Of a stretch of DNA of 64,000 bases, positions 14,432 through 25,157 are shown one piece after another (position 1 is the first letter of the stretch; each line of letters begins with the position of its first letter). The notes under the pieces are model-generated. The model was not told the DNA's origin, did not search any database, and saw only the letters and a program-made list of their open reading frames with translations. The translations under genes were made by a program, and so were the position numbers. This DNA is from Lamellibrachia columna (taxonomy: Eukaryota > Annelida > Polychaeta > Sabellida > Siboglinidae): NCBI GenBank assembly GCA_963662155.1, contig OY759263.1, forward strand, positions 39,522,044 to 39,586,043, in the 5' to 3' direction.

Positions 14432-14673
14432 ATTGCACGGAAAGGCAATGAAAACGCGGCAATGTCGGCAAGAAAAGTGTAAAAAGGTTGACCGGCTGCA
14501 CATACTATTTGCTGTTTAACGTTATAACCAGTTCAGTTGTTTAGTCGGTACTAAGCCACACTTAGTACCACACATTGTCAGTCAGCGAAATTAAACGAAA
14601 GCGAATATTGGACTAAATAAAATAATAATAATTGATAAAATAATAATAACATTAAACGAGAGAAAACGTAAAT

Positions 14674-14744
14674 CAGATACACCGCGGATTGAACCTACGA
14701 ACCTCCAAACATAAATCGGACGCTCTACCGTTAAGCCACGACTT
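14674..14744 (-). ncRNA. tRNA-like sequence with pol III A and B boxes (right TIR)
   Basis: Inverted copy of 10103-10173, with A-box text TGGCTTAACGGTAGAGC and B-box GGTTCAATCC kept while other positions have diverged. Confidence 0.5.
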
Positions 14745-14942
14745 GCCCTGAATTCGTTGTGTTCTGCAATCCGTCTCGTGGCATTGTCGTTTTAATTATC
14801 AATTTAGTTTCTTAGCACATTTTTGGGATTTTTTCCATTCACTGTACTCTGGGTAATATATTATACTGTATTGTATTATGCTTTTTGCGGCATTACTTCG
14901 CTGCACATCCTACAACGGCAACGCTATTTTCAGTGGTAACCA

Positions 14943-15402
14943 GAGTATCTCGTTCGCGCAGGACTCGAAAGTTCGCGCAGGACTCGACGGTTCGCGCAGG
15001 ACTCGACGGGTCGCGCAGGACTCGACGGATCGCGCAGGACTCGACGGTTCGCGCAGGACTCGACGGTTCGCGCAGGACTCGACGGTTCGCGCAGGACTCG
15101 ACCGTTCTCGCAGGACTCGACCGTTCTCGCAGACAGAACTCGACGGGTCGCGCAGGACTCGACGGGTCGCGCAGAACTCGACGGTTCGCGCAGGACTCGA
15201 CGGTTCGCGCAGAACTCGACGGTTCACGCAGGACTCGACGGTTCTCGCAGACGGAACTCGACGGTTCGCGCAGGACTCGACGGGTCGCGCAGAACTCGAC
15301 GGTTCGCGCAGGACTCGACGGTTCGCGCAGGACTCGACGGTTCTCGCAGACAGAACTCGACGGTTCGCGCAGGACTCGACGGTTCGCGCAGGACTCGACC
15401 CT
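14943..15402 (-). repeat. 19-bp minisatellite in right TIR, about 23 units
   Basis: This is the same unit as at 9629-9910 in inverted orientation, with roughly twice as many copies. Variants include a CTCGCAGACAGAA extension seen three times. Confidence 0.9.
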
Positions 15403-15436
15403 TTTGGCCGCTACGGCGCCTCATAGTCGTCATCCA

Positions 15437-17257
15437 GTGGCGCATCTAGGATCTAGAACAAAGAGGACGGCACTGGAGGGAGCTTAGTCACCAATTAGTT
15501 TACTATGGCACCATGTAGTGACACAACAAGTTATATACAAAACTATTAAACCAAAGTGTCACGGTTTCACGGCACATGTTTTTTGCGAAAATGAGACAAA
15601 CAATCTACTTGTCTGTTTCGCAAGCGAATGACTTCAGTTAATTTGACCGGTAATATCGCCTTGTACTGAATAACGTATGAAACGCGGTCAGTGATTGGTC
15701 TACAGCTGAACATCAACCAAATATATTTCCTGTTGGAGAACAGTGTAACCACGTGTTGAAGATGATCGACACAGAGAGTAGTCCGGCAACAAAGTGGAAG
15801 TAGGGTATATATCTTGTTTTTTGTGGTTTCTGGTATTCTAGGTTGTACTGGTCCAGAAACTGCACGATGCCACCTTGGCATAATTGAGCAATTTTGTTTA
15901 CAACCATTTTAAACATAGCCTCTCTCATCATCTGGGCCAAAACCATTTCATATAGGTAGAAATGAACGCCGTTGCCACTGGGTATCGCATATGTGAAGCA
16001 CAAAAAGTGCTTTTGAAGTGTTGTGAATAGTATCTGCTATTTTAATCATTATTGATAATTAAGGAATAATTAATCAGAAATTGCAATACGCATCCGATTA
16101 CTTGGTGCCTCATATGTAATTTCCACGCCGCACTCATGCCAGAACGAAACTGGAGATGAGTCTACCTGCCATAGACTCAATCATGAAGAATGCCCACAAC
16201 AAGAAAGAGCTCATCAAGGTATTCTGCACGGAAAACGACTATATTTGTCTATGGCTGGAGAAGAGAAATGTGTGTACAAACATGAAGAAGCTGGTTGTGT
16301 AATTTGACAGACGTTCATATATGACCCGGGTCAGTATTCATTAAGTCGATCAAATGTTGGAAACTTTCATTAAAATCATTTAGAGGATTACATTTCGTTC
16401 TGGCATGAATGACCTATTATAACAGTATGTGTGTGGAGTTTGCGTCTGCGGCGGGGAAGTCACGTATGACGCACCAGGGAATCGGACCCTTACTGCATTG
16501 GCTCGTACATCTCTCCTTTCATCACATTTTTCGTATTTGAGAAGATCATGGAGACAACTAATGTACTATGAGAAAAACCGAAACGCAATTGCAAAACTGT
16601 TCCGTGCTAAAAATGTCAAGATGCAGTGACGCCATTCGTCTAGGCACGGACGTAATATTGAGTGCTATTCTTCTTACACCAATAACATGTACGGCAAAAT
16701 ATATAAAGAAGAATATACGGAAATAAGGAGAATTAACTGGACAGTGGAGTTTACATTTCCAGACGAATACACACACAAAGACACACACACGCACGCACGC
16801 ACGCACGCACACACATACGTCCGCACGCACGCACGCACGCACGCACATACACACACATGCATATCATTATCGTTAATTATAATATACAATATCATTAATT
16901 ATAATATTAATTTTCTGAAGAAACAGAGAATGCTGCCTTTTCCGTTGAAGCTTGAGTATATTGCATATGCGTTTTGGATGACAACACACCAATAGAACAG
17001 CAAAACTTGGACAATGCATTGCACGATGGACTAGCAAAGCGAAGGTTCTTGTACGATGCAAGATTATTTACTAAAATTAATTGGCAGGAATATGTGGTAA
17101 ATACGTGTTGTATCGAAGTCGAAGAAATGCCAACAAACATATTACTAAGCGCTAGACTGATGTGAATGAGTCACTGTGAAATGATGAGATCTAGTAATGT
17201 TACCTGTTGTTTATCCATAATTAACAATAATCACAACAGTAGTAGATGATATTCACA
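15437..17257. other. Unassigned DNA between the two large DNA elements
   Basis: A 96-codon minus-strand frame (16003-15713) has natural-looking composition (e.g. YEMVLAQMMREAMFKMVVNK) but no recognised family. At 16134-16148 and 16394-16408 the sequence CATGCCAGAACGAAA occurs as an inverted pair with one mismatch, suggesting a small MITE-like insertion. A (CACG)n/(CA)n microsatellite lies at 16771-16857. Confidence 0.4.
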
Positions 17258-17597
17258 AAACGCCATCATACAAAATTACTACCCTTAGGTGAACGAATTT
17301 GCAAAAAGACAAGGAACACTGAGGGTCCCGAAAGGTCCTAGAGAATCCAAAAAAATATCGAAAAAAGGCCCCGGAGGGGCACGGAGTAAATGACGTCATT
17401 CCATGTGGCATGTAGAGCTCGGCGCCACTTTCGGTTAGGCATGCGCAACTTGACTCCTGTTTTTGGAGAATGTTCAAAGATGTGATTCCACTGACTTTTT
17501 TACTGATGAGTAGATACGTTTTGTACAATTTCCCGCCGGAAGACAAACAAAATGCGCAAGTCTGATGCTATTTTAAGATAATTTGAAACAGTGTAGC
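17258..17597 (+). repeat. Left TIR of the Polinton-like element
   Basis: Matches the reverse complement of 24850-25157 with clear divergence and indels. Shared landmarks are TTTTGGAGAATGTTC, GGCGCCACTTTCGG and AAAATGCGCAA. The outer limit is taken where similarity fades, at ACGCCAxCAT. Confidence 0.75.
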
Positions 17598-18052
17598 AAT
17601 ACATGCGCAGCAGATGTTCAAGTGATGACATCAACAACAGTTTTAGACTCGTGAATTGAAACAATGTTACACGCCTTGGGATTGGTTGACCTGTGTCTCG
17701 TGACAATATCACGTGACCAAACAGAGTGATGCTGGTGCACAGCCGCCTTTCTGTCATTCTATTGCTCGTATTTCTGCAAGCAACATGGTTTATTCAACAC
17801 CCGTAGGATTTTCGTGACTAAGCAACCACGCACAGAGAACATCGCTCGACTGGAGGAAACCAGCTCTATAGACCACGAGTGGTAAGTTATTTATTTATTT
17901 ATGGATTTAATTGATTATTTAGTAACATTGCAGTATGCTGTATGCTAAAAGTAAGAGCACGAACCCTAATGGCAACCGTTCATTGTTCCAACAGAGAGTG
18001 CGCTTTCGGCGCCTCTGGCAGAGACGGTGGCGAAGGAAGCGTGTAGCACCAC

Positions 18053-18819
18053 GTTCAACTGAATCAACTTGGGCCTTTATAACTAATATATACTAAAGGA
18101 TATGCAACATGGAATGATACCACTCGCCTTTCAACATCTGTATCTGAGCTTTGCAATGCATACTCCGATTACTACGATCATACACACATGTCCAAATGAA
18201 TAAACTTTCACTATACCTACTTTTGATTACACATATGTCTGTATTTCTTAACGAAAAGATATATTTTAACGACAGCGCGCAGAAAAGTACATACGACGAA
18301 ATGTCATCACGTGACAACGCAGAAACACTTTGTTACGGAAATAGTCGACGCAACAAAAAGCCAACAGCGTCTCTGTCTGACAGCTTCTACGTGCGGTTAT
18401 ATATGACTTATCAAAAGGTTGTCTTCCGACGTCTTCATTGATAGATAAAAAATATAACTGCACGTAGAAGCTGTCAGACAGAGACGCTGCTGTCTCTTTG
18501 TTGGGTCGACTATTTCCGTAACAAAGTGTGTTGCACCTCACTTTCGTCTGCGTTCTCACGTGATGACATTTCATCGTATGTACTTTTCTGCGCGCAGTCG
18601 TTAAAATATATCTTTTCGTTAAGAAATACAGACATATGTGTAATCAAAAGTAGGTATAGTGAAAGTTTATTCATTTGGACATGTGTGTATGATCGTAGTA
18701 ATCGGATTATGCATTGCAAAGCTCAGATACGGATGTTGAAAGGCGAGTGGTGTCATTCCATGTTGCATACCCTTTAGTTTATATTAGTTATAAAGGCCCA
18801 AGTTGATTCAGTTGCCCGT
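18053..18819. mobile_element. Foldback element (long palindrome) with 12-bp target-site duplication
   Basis: Two arms of about 345 bp (18056-18402 and 18453-18815) are near-perfect reverse complements around a loop of about 50 bp. The direct repeat GTGTAGCACCAC lies immediately outside each arm (18041-18052 and 18820-18831). No coding capacity beyond mirror-image shadow ORFs. It is a non-autonomous insertion inside the Polinton-like element. Confidence 0.85.
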
Positions 18820-19009
18820 GTGTAGCACCACCTTCATAAGAAGGAGTGATTTAAATCGCCACGTCGCTGATGGTCGGTGCATCAGGAAAAAAGAGCAACA
18901 AGCGGAGGAGGAAAGATAAACGTGTTGGTGGTGAGTAATGAACAAATTTAGTTAATGAAATAGTCCTGTAAATATGTATATGTACATAAAAAAAACTGTT
19001 GTGTCAGCT

Positions 19010-19953
19010 CCCCCACTCTCACGCCATTCTTCCAATATGACCACCCACGTCCTGTTTTCCAATATGGCCGCACCTCACGCACTGCTTTCCAAGATGGCCG
19101 CCCGCACGTCATTCTTCCAATATGGCTTCTTCCATTAGGTCCGCCCCCACGTCTTGCTTTCCAATATGACCACCCTTTCTCGAGTGAGTAATGTACAATT
19201 GAATAATATACTTTGTAGGAAAGTCTATTCAGATTGACCCATATTCACGTTGTGACGCCCCTAGCGACTCTATATATATTACTAGCGACCATGAACATTA
19301 TATGTAAGTTGTCACGCCTCTTAGCGTTTTTTTTCCAAAGAAAATTTATCCCATGAAGCGCACCTAGCGACAATATGTAAGTTGTCACGTCTCCTAGCGA
19401 CTTTTTCAAAAGAATATTTCCCCAACAAGCGCCCCTAAAGATCAGAAATGAAATGACTTGCTTCTCAAAACATGGCCGCAAACACGTCATTCTTCCAATG
19501 TGGCCGAATCACGTCATTCTTCCGAGCCCCCCTTGGTCCAAAGCATGAGTAGCCCACGAAGCGTCCCTAACGAACACAAACACAATAACGAAATCCATAT
19601 TTAGTCCATGAAGCGCCCCTAGTGACCGCATATGTAAGTGGTGACGCCTCCTAGCGACTCTATGTGTATTAACCTTGACCTAAATTTTCCTAAGAATATG
19701 TAATAATTTGACCCATGTTTCACCCAAGCCCCCTAGCGACTATATATATAATATGTATATATATATATATATATATATTTGTGACGCCCCTAGCGACTTT
19801 TTATGTGCATTAACATTGACTTGTATTTTCCTAAGAAGCGCCCCTAGCGAACACAAATGCAATAAGGTGACCATATATACATTCCCTGAAGCACCCCTAC
19901 CAACCGTATATGTAAGTTGTGAAGCCCCTAGCGACTGTATATATCGACGTCAC

Positions 19954-20018
<65 letters not shown>

Positions 20019-20560
20019 GCGCCCCTAGCGACCGTATATGTAAGTTGTGACGACTCCTAGCTACTGTAAATGTGTATTAACAATAACCTATATTTCTCCC
20101 AATAAACGCCACTAGCGAACATTAAATGTAAGTTAATGTGTATTAAAATTGGCTTGTATTTTCCTAAGTAGCGCCGGTAGCGATCATAAATGCAATACCG
20201 TGATCCCATACTTAGCCACGAAGCGCCCATAACGACCATATATGTAAGTTGTGACGCCCATAGCGACACTATATGTGTAGTAACGTTGACCTGTATTTTC
20301 CTAAGAAGCGCCCCTAACGAGCACGCACGCAATAACGTGACCCATATTTAGCCCGTGAAGCGCTCTCTACCGACCACGAATATTATTCGTAAGTTGCCAC
20401 GCCTCTTAGTGACTTTTTCAAAGAATATTTATCCTTTGAAGCGCCCCTAGCGATCAAGAACATTATTCCTGAGTTGTTATGCCTACAGTCGACTTTTTTC
20501 AAAGACTATTTATCCCACGAAGCGTCCCTACCGAGTTGTCAACATGACAAGCCGTTAAGG
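19010..20560. repeat. Irregular repeat field with CTAGCGAC and CCAATATGGC motifs
   Basis: At 19010-19180 and 19470-19520 there are diverged copies of a unit of about 45 bp containing CGTCATTCTTCCAATATGGC. From 19240 to 20530, GCGCCCCTAGCGACC-type motifs recur more than fifteen times, mixed with TGTAAGTTGTGACG and TTTTCCTAAGAAGCGCC. TA arrays sit at 19740-19778 and 19955-20015. No gene was found. The spacing is irregular, so this looks like an old, shuffled tandem array. Confidence 0.7.
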
Positions 20561-20744
20561 TCACCCTATGTTTGTTGCAGTGCCGAGGAAGAGAACGCGT
20601 ACCTTCTCCGGCTGCCAAGCGTGGGAAGGTACTCGCGCACTACGCTTACTGTATGTGCGTCAACTTCGTCAGCGTCACCGTCTCCACCACCACTTCCACC
20701 ACGCCAGGCGTCTCATCCCATCGTTGAGGATAGTTCCACGACTC

Positions 20745-23165
20745 CTACATTCGATGATTACTTAAATGGCAATAACGCCGATTTAGTTATGACTTTTATT
20801 TGTCACCTTGGAACACTATTCGTACTACCGATCTAGTGGGCACACCCAGAACATTTAACATTTAAGACTTACATAAACCAATTTAATTAATTACACCCTA
20901 CGTTACGGAACATTTTTCATCAGCAAATTAATGGATTTAAAATAAATTTAAGTTTCGGCTTTAATTTACGTAGCAGAACCACAAATGAACTTAGCTATTT
21001 TCATTCTTCACAAAACGTTTCGGCTAGGTTTTTGGATGTGCCCCAGTTGATATCAAACATGCATGCTTTTGAGGATTGTATGTCCAACCTCCCTCACGAA
21101 AACATCCTTACTTGGGCATTGTTGTGGCGCCCATATTCACAATGGGTTTGTGAAATGGTCACCAATGTGACCTTTTTATAAACCTAATTCCGGACCGATA
21201 CTGGTGACATCATTCTCCCCGAATACGTGCGACACAATAAAGGTTTAAACGCGTCGTTACATTTCGTAACGGCAAGCCTCTTTATCAAGATAATCTGTTT
21301 TTTCAGTCGGAGAGCTTCCCTTGATATTCTAGTCCCACATGTTGAATATTTGTAAAATACGTACCAAGATAATTTACCTAAAAACACCCATGCGCTATTT
21401 TTTTCGGGTAAACACCAATGTGTTCGAACTGTTTATTTATGAGATGGATCGAAATTTATTCCACCGATTGGACAACCAGGAGCTTTACGTAGAACAAGAA
21501 TGTTGATTTTAATCTTATTGGGCCACGTTTGATTTCGAAGCTCTCTTCGACGTTTCTTGATTACCGGCGAGTAGTCCAAGGGTCGACTGGATGGCTTGAC
21601 ACGAATTATTAAGCATAAGCATTTCTTCCAACGTTCCTGGGTACACCATCCCTTATAGTTTCGTAAGCGACGGTGAACTGAGTCAACTTGTCGACCACTT
21701 TCTGAGTAAATTAAACACAATAAGCAAAGAAGCTGAGAAAATTGTTGAAAGAAAATACGAAGTCATTTTTGAGAAATTAAAAATGAAGGAAAAACTCGAC
21801 CTAATCGAAAAATCATTCGGATTCTAAAACAAGAAAACAATGTGATGAAATTAGTAATTTGGTAGGCGGTCTTAAAAACTTCACTACCATATTACAGTTA
21901 ATTGGTTTCAACTCGGGAAAGTACGACCTGTACCTGATTAAGAAACATCTCGTCGAACACCTCGTTCCCACCAACAAAGGCATCAGCAGCGACACGACTG
22001 ACCACTGACCACTGCTATACTTGTGTTTGACCCTAGCAAGATTAAACATTTTTGACATCATCAATTATTTGGCCCCCGATTTCAATTATGAGAAATATCT
22101 GAAAGTATACGGATGCATGCAAACAAAAGGTTTTTTCCCCTACGAGTGGATGACGTCTTTACATAAACTCGACTGCGAAACCATTCCCCCAAAAGAAGCT
22201 TTTCACATTGAGTTGAAAAACGAAGACATCACTGCTGAAAATTATGATTACTGTAAAAATGTTTGGCGGGACCATGATATATGAAAACGTTTCGGGGATT
22301 CCTCGTTTGGTATAAAAATATAGACGTGGTGCCGTTTTTTGGAAGCTCTAGAAATAAAATTTTCTTTCTGCAAAAACCACAACATAAACATGTTTTAGGA
22401 TGGCATTAGCGTTCCCGTGCTAACATCTAACACCACCGGACGTTCATTTTTATCTTTTCAACGACCAGAACAAAGACTTACACGACACCCTCAAGAACGG
22501 ACCGACTGGCGGAACTTATTTTTCATAGACACAAAGAAGCGGGTATTACTAACAACAGCCAGTCAGAACTTGGAAAAGCCGCTCGCTTGTGCGAAACTAT
22601 CGTTGGCTACAACGCCAAAGGTTAGTACCTGAGGTCCATCATGCAGGACTTCCGACCAAAACAATTCACAAGTACGGAAAAATGGCCATGGAGTGGTAAG
22701 CTAGTAGGACCAACACGGATATCAGACACCAGTTTAACAACATAGGCAAATGCTTCGGTAAAAGAAGCCTTTCCGTCGACGGATGGTGTAAACCAAAATA
22801 TACCATTTATCAACTCCATGGTTGTTTTTTTCCATGGGGCTGGAGGTCAACTCCGTCAACGAGATGTCTGATCTCCGTGAAGAAACTTGATCGAACACTG
22901 AGTACTTGCGTCCTTTTGATACTAACGTTGTCGAGACATGGGAGTGTCAGTGGAAGAAATTAAAACTAAATTCGGAAGTGAAAGAATTTCTGAAATCCAA
23001 ATTTCCGTATCGTAATGTGAAATGACCCAAGATGAAAATTTAACCGACGTTTATAATGGTCGCTTGTTTACCCTGGTAGAATGCAACATTTCTGTTCCGG
23101 ACCGTTGCAGGGTAATTTATTAACGACTACGCGCAGGGGATTCTTTTTACTTTTGACGATCGGTG
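20745..23165 (+). pseudogene. Protein-primed DNA polymerase B, Polinton/adintovirus type, broken
   Basis: Recognisable segments occur in the right order across all three + frames: FDDYLNG near 20750, YFHSSQN near 20994, LPEYVRHNKG near 21215, FDFEALFD (exonuclease-type motif) near 21530, an open stretch 22021-22284 with DYCKNVWRDHD, WYKNIDVVPFLEALE near 22310, DGISVPVLT near 22400, GKAARLCETIVGYNA near 22575, WECQWKKLKL near 22939 and VECNISVPDR near 23076. Many stops and frameshifts separate them. The C-terminal palm half with the polymerase catalytic aspartates is missing after about 23165. It would replicate the element's linear genome; this copy cannot. Confidence 0.75.
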
Positions 23166-23231
23166 TATCGGTTCAACAACTGGTTGTACAACACCACCTT
23201 TTCCCTTTCGTGTAATTGACCTAGTTTTAGG

Positions 23232-23702
23232 ATGTCTCACATTTCGTCGTCGAGTCGGCGTAACACACCTCCGACAGGGGCAACATCACGTAACACACCT
23301 CCGACAGGGGAAACATCACGTAACACACCTCCGACAGGGGCAACATCACGTAATACACCTCCGACAGGGGCAACATCACGTAACACACCTCCAACAGGGG
23401 CAACATCACGTAACACACCTCCGACAGGGGCAACATCACGTAACACACCTCCAACAGGGGCTACATCACGTAACACACCTCCGACAGGGGCAACATCACG
23501 TAACACACCTCCAACAGGGGCAACATCACTTAACACACCTCCGACAGGGGCAACATCACGTAACACACCTCCAACAGGGGCAACATCACGAGAAGTTGCG
23601 GTTGGATCTTCTCCAAAATATGATGATCCACCAGCGCCATATTCTTTGCATGATCCTAGTTACGATTGCAACATGTCACCAACAGAGCTAGAATGGACGT
23701 AG
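23232..23702 (+). CDS. ORF with ten-residue tandem repeats, function unknown
   Basis: The 156-codon frame starts MSHISSSSRRNTPPTGATS and repeats RNTPPTGATS about eleven times (30-bp minisatellite, 23262-23591), then ends with a unique tail (SPKYDDPPAPYSLHDPSYDC). The start is the first ATG. The repeated part is open on both strands, so the frame proves little. The unique head and tail and the position between PolB and the core-like ORF suggest remains of an element gene. No family was recognised. Confidence 0.4.
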   Translation: MSHISSSSRRNTPPTGATSRNTPPTGETSRNTPPTGATSRNTPPTGATSRNTPPTGATSRNTPPTGATSRNTPPTGATSRNTPPTGATSRNTPPTGATSLNTPPTGATSRNTPPTGATSREVAVGSSPKYDDPPAPYSLHDPSYDCNMSPTELEWT

Positions 23703-23960
23703 CTAACGGAGCCAATAGTGCCGGCATGACACCGCCGTTTTCTTAAGCACCAACGTTCTGAGATCTTTTCTGTACCGACGTAGTTTACTCTTCTGACTTT
23801 TCTTCGGTGCTACATTCCGTTTTAAAATATTGAGCGCGCACTCGTATAAACTGTGTATGATACCGGGCTTTCCTTTGGTTATGATGGCTTTAGCCAAGAT
23901 AGAGTCTGCCTTGGCGAGCAGGCAAAGACACAACGTGTTCCTCTTCACTCGTGCCGGCAT
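23703..23960 (-). CDS. Small basic core-protein-like ORF of the Polinton-like element
   Basis: The 85-codon minus-strand frame contains LCLLAKADSILAKAIITKG, YECALNILKRNV and SQKSKLRRYRKDLRTL. This is the recurring pattern of a small, lysine/arginine-rich protein common next to the ATPase in adintovirus-like and Polinton-like elements, thought to be a DNA-binding or membrane-active virion protein. The usual hydrophobic, glycine-rich C-terminal tail is not present in frame. It is intact as an open frame but the surrounding genes are broken. Confidence 0.6.
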   Translation of the reverse strand: MPARVKRNTLCLCLLAKADSILAKAIITKGKPGIIHSLYECALNILKRNVAPKKSQKSKLRRYRKDLRTLVLKKTAVSCRHYWLR

Positions 23961-24079
23961 GTCGAATGACGGGTGTCACGGCGTGTTTCCATTTTATATC
24001 TTCGGAATGTATACGTACTGCACTTTGCCTGGTTCCGGTACGATGTTGGTGCATAGGCGCAAGTGTTCCGGCGTGGTTT

Positions 24080-24627
24080 GTTTCAGATAGATGAAAAAAT
24101 ACCCGTGTAGTACGGACGTTGCGTCTCTGAACGCTTCTTGAATGTACTTTACACGACCCGGATACACCTATTTAGCCAAGTTGTAAACTTGCGTGCTGTC
24201 GCGAGGATTCTTAAAAATCACAATGTACTGTGCATTTATGCTTATGAATGCGACTCTCTTTACCTTTCGGAAATAAATTTTGCACAAAATATAATACAGA
24301 CGGTGCAATGATGACTCTTCTTCATGAACCGACCCTCTCGTCTGTTTCCGACATAAGATCATTGATTACCACGAAGTTCCTCGTTCTAGGATCGAAGGAC
24401 GACAGGTCAGATAGACCATCAACGAGATTTATGTTCGCCTGTGTCGCCGAAAACGTAGAATACAGAGGCTGCCATTTCCCGTAACACCTCTTTGTGTTTT
24501 CGGGTGGTAATCTTATGAGTGTGGAAGAGTGACCTAGCAAACGTGTAACAAATGTCGTTTTACCACAGTCTGTTGGACGAGCAATAACATAGGTAAATGG
24601 GTGAACTAATCTCGCGTCCATACGCAA
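24080..24627 (-). pseudogene. Packaging-type ATPase of the Polinton-like element, broken
   Basis: The minus-strand frame from 24627 reads HPFTYVIARPTDCGKTTFV, a degenerate Walker A motif whose first Gly is replaced by Arg, then KRCYGKWQPLYS, and FVVINDLM, a Walker B-like segment with Asn where the first acidic residue is expected. A frameshift near 24322 breaks it. The family text resumes at 24240-24180 with IVIFKNPRDSTQ. Later segments (GYFFIYLKQTTPEH) appear toward 24080. The family motor packages DNA into particles. Confidence 0.65.
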
Positions 24628-24849
24628 CTAAACAAATTAACGAGCATGCAAGATATTTATACTAGGACAAAGCAACAACATACGGGTAAGTTTGTACATA
24701 TTTATTCGATATTTATAAACACATTTACGCTTCTGAATCGGGGTCGTGTAATAACACTTAACAGCGCACATCTGATCAGCCGTCAGGTCGGAAAGTTTCA
24801 CATTTGCATTTACTAAAATTATCAACCAGTCTTTCAAGAACACGGTTGC

Positions 24850-25157
24850 GTTAATGTTTCAAATTGTCTAAAAAATAGCATCAGAGTTGCGCATTTTGGT
24901 TGTCTGCCGGCGGGAAATTATACAAATGTACAGTAAAAAAAAACACAAGGTTAACCAGTGAAATGACATTCTAGAAGATTTTGGAACATTCTCCAAAACA
25001 GAAGTCACATTGCGCATACGCAACCGAAAGTGGCGCCGAGCCCGACATGTCTCACAGAATAACGTCATTGGCTCCGGGTCTTTTGTTGATAAGTTATGGG
25101 ATTGCCTTTTTGCACAGTCGTTCTCCAAAGGGTAGCAATTTTGCATGGTGGCGTCTT
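24850..25157 (-). repeat. Right TIR of the Polinton-like element
   Basis: Inverted partner of 17258-17597. No clean target-site duplication was found outside either arm. Confidence 0.75.

Larger units (their letters stand above)
14272..15417 (-). repeat. Right terminal inverted repeat
   Basis: This is the inverted copy of 9613-10606, carrying a second copy of exon 1, the tRNA-like sequence and a larger minisatellite. Confidence 0.85.
17258..25157. mobile_element. Decayed Polinton/Maverick-like (virus-like) element with TIRs
   Basis: About 0.3-kb inverted repeats bound the region (17258-17597 and 24850-25157; both share CGGCGCCACTTTCGGTT and ATTTCCCGCCGG). Inside are a broken protein-primed type-B DNA polymerase (+), an ORF of 10-residue repeats (+), a small basic core-protein-like ORF (-) and a broken packaging-type ATPase (-). 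These gene types together are typical of Polintons and adintovirus-like elements. No integrase, protease or capsid genes were recognised, and at 7.9 kb the element is shorter than usual Polintons (about 15-20 kb). It also contains later insertions. It is an old, non-functional copy. Confidence 0.7.

Noticed and set aside
14878..15487. The mirror-image Arg/Ser-rich ORFs in the right TIR
   Set aside because: Same minisatellite in inverted orientation.
15713..16003. 96-codon minus-strand ORF as a gene
   Set aside because: Composition looks natural but I recognise no family and see no supporting exons; mentioned only as unassigned.
18093..18777. Two similar short proteins on opposite strands
   Set aside because: They are the same sequence read from the two arms of the foldback palindrome.
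20057..20332. Minus-strand ORF in the CTAGCGAC repeat field
   Set aside because: It follows the repeats and has no independent coding signal.
23262..23591. CRISPR array
   Set aside because: The 30-bp repeats are contiguous with no spacers, and the genome is animal.
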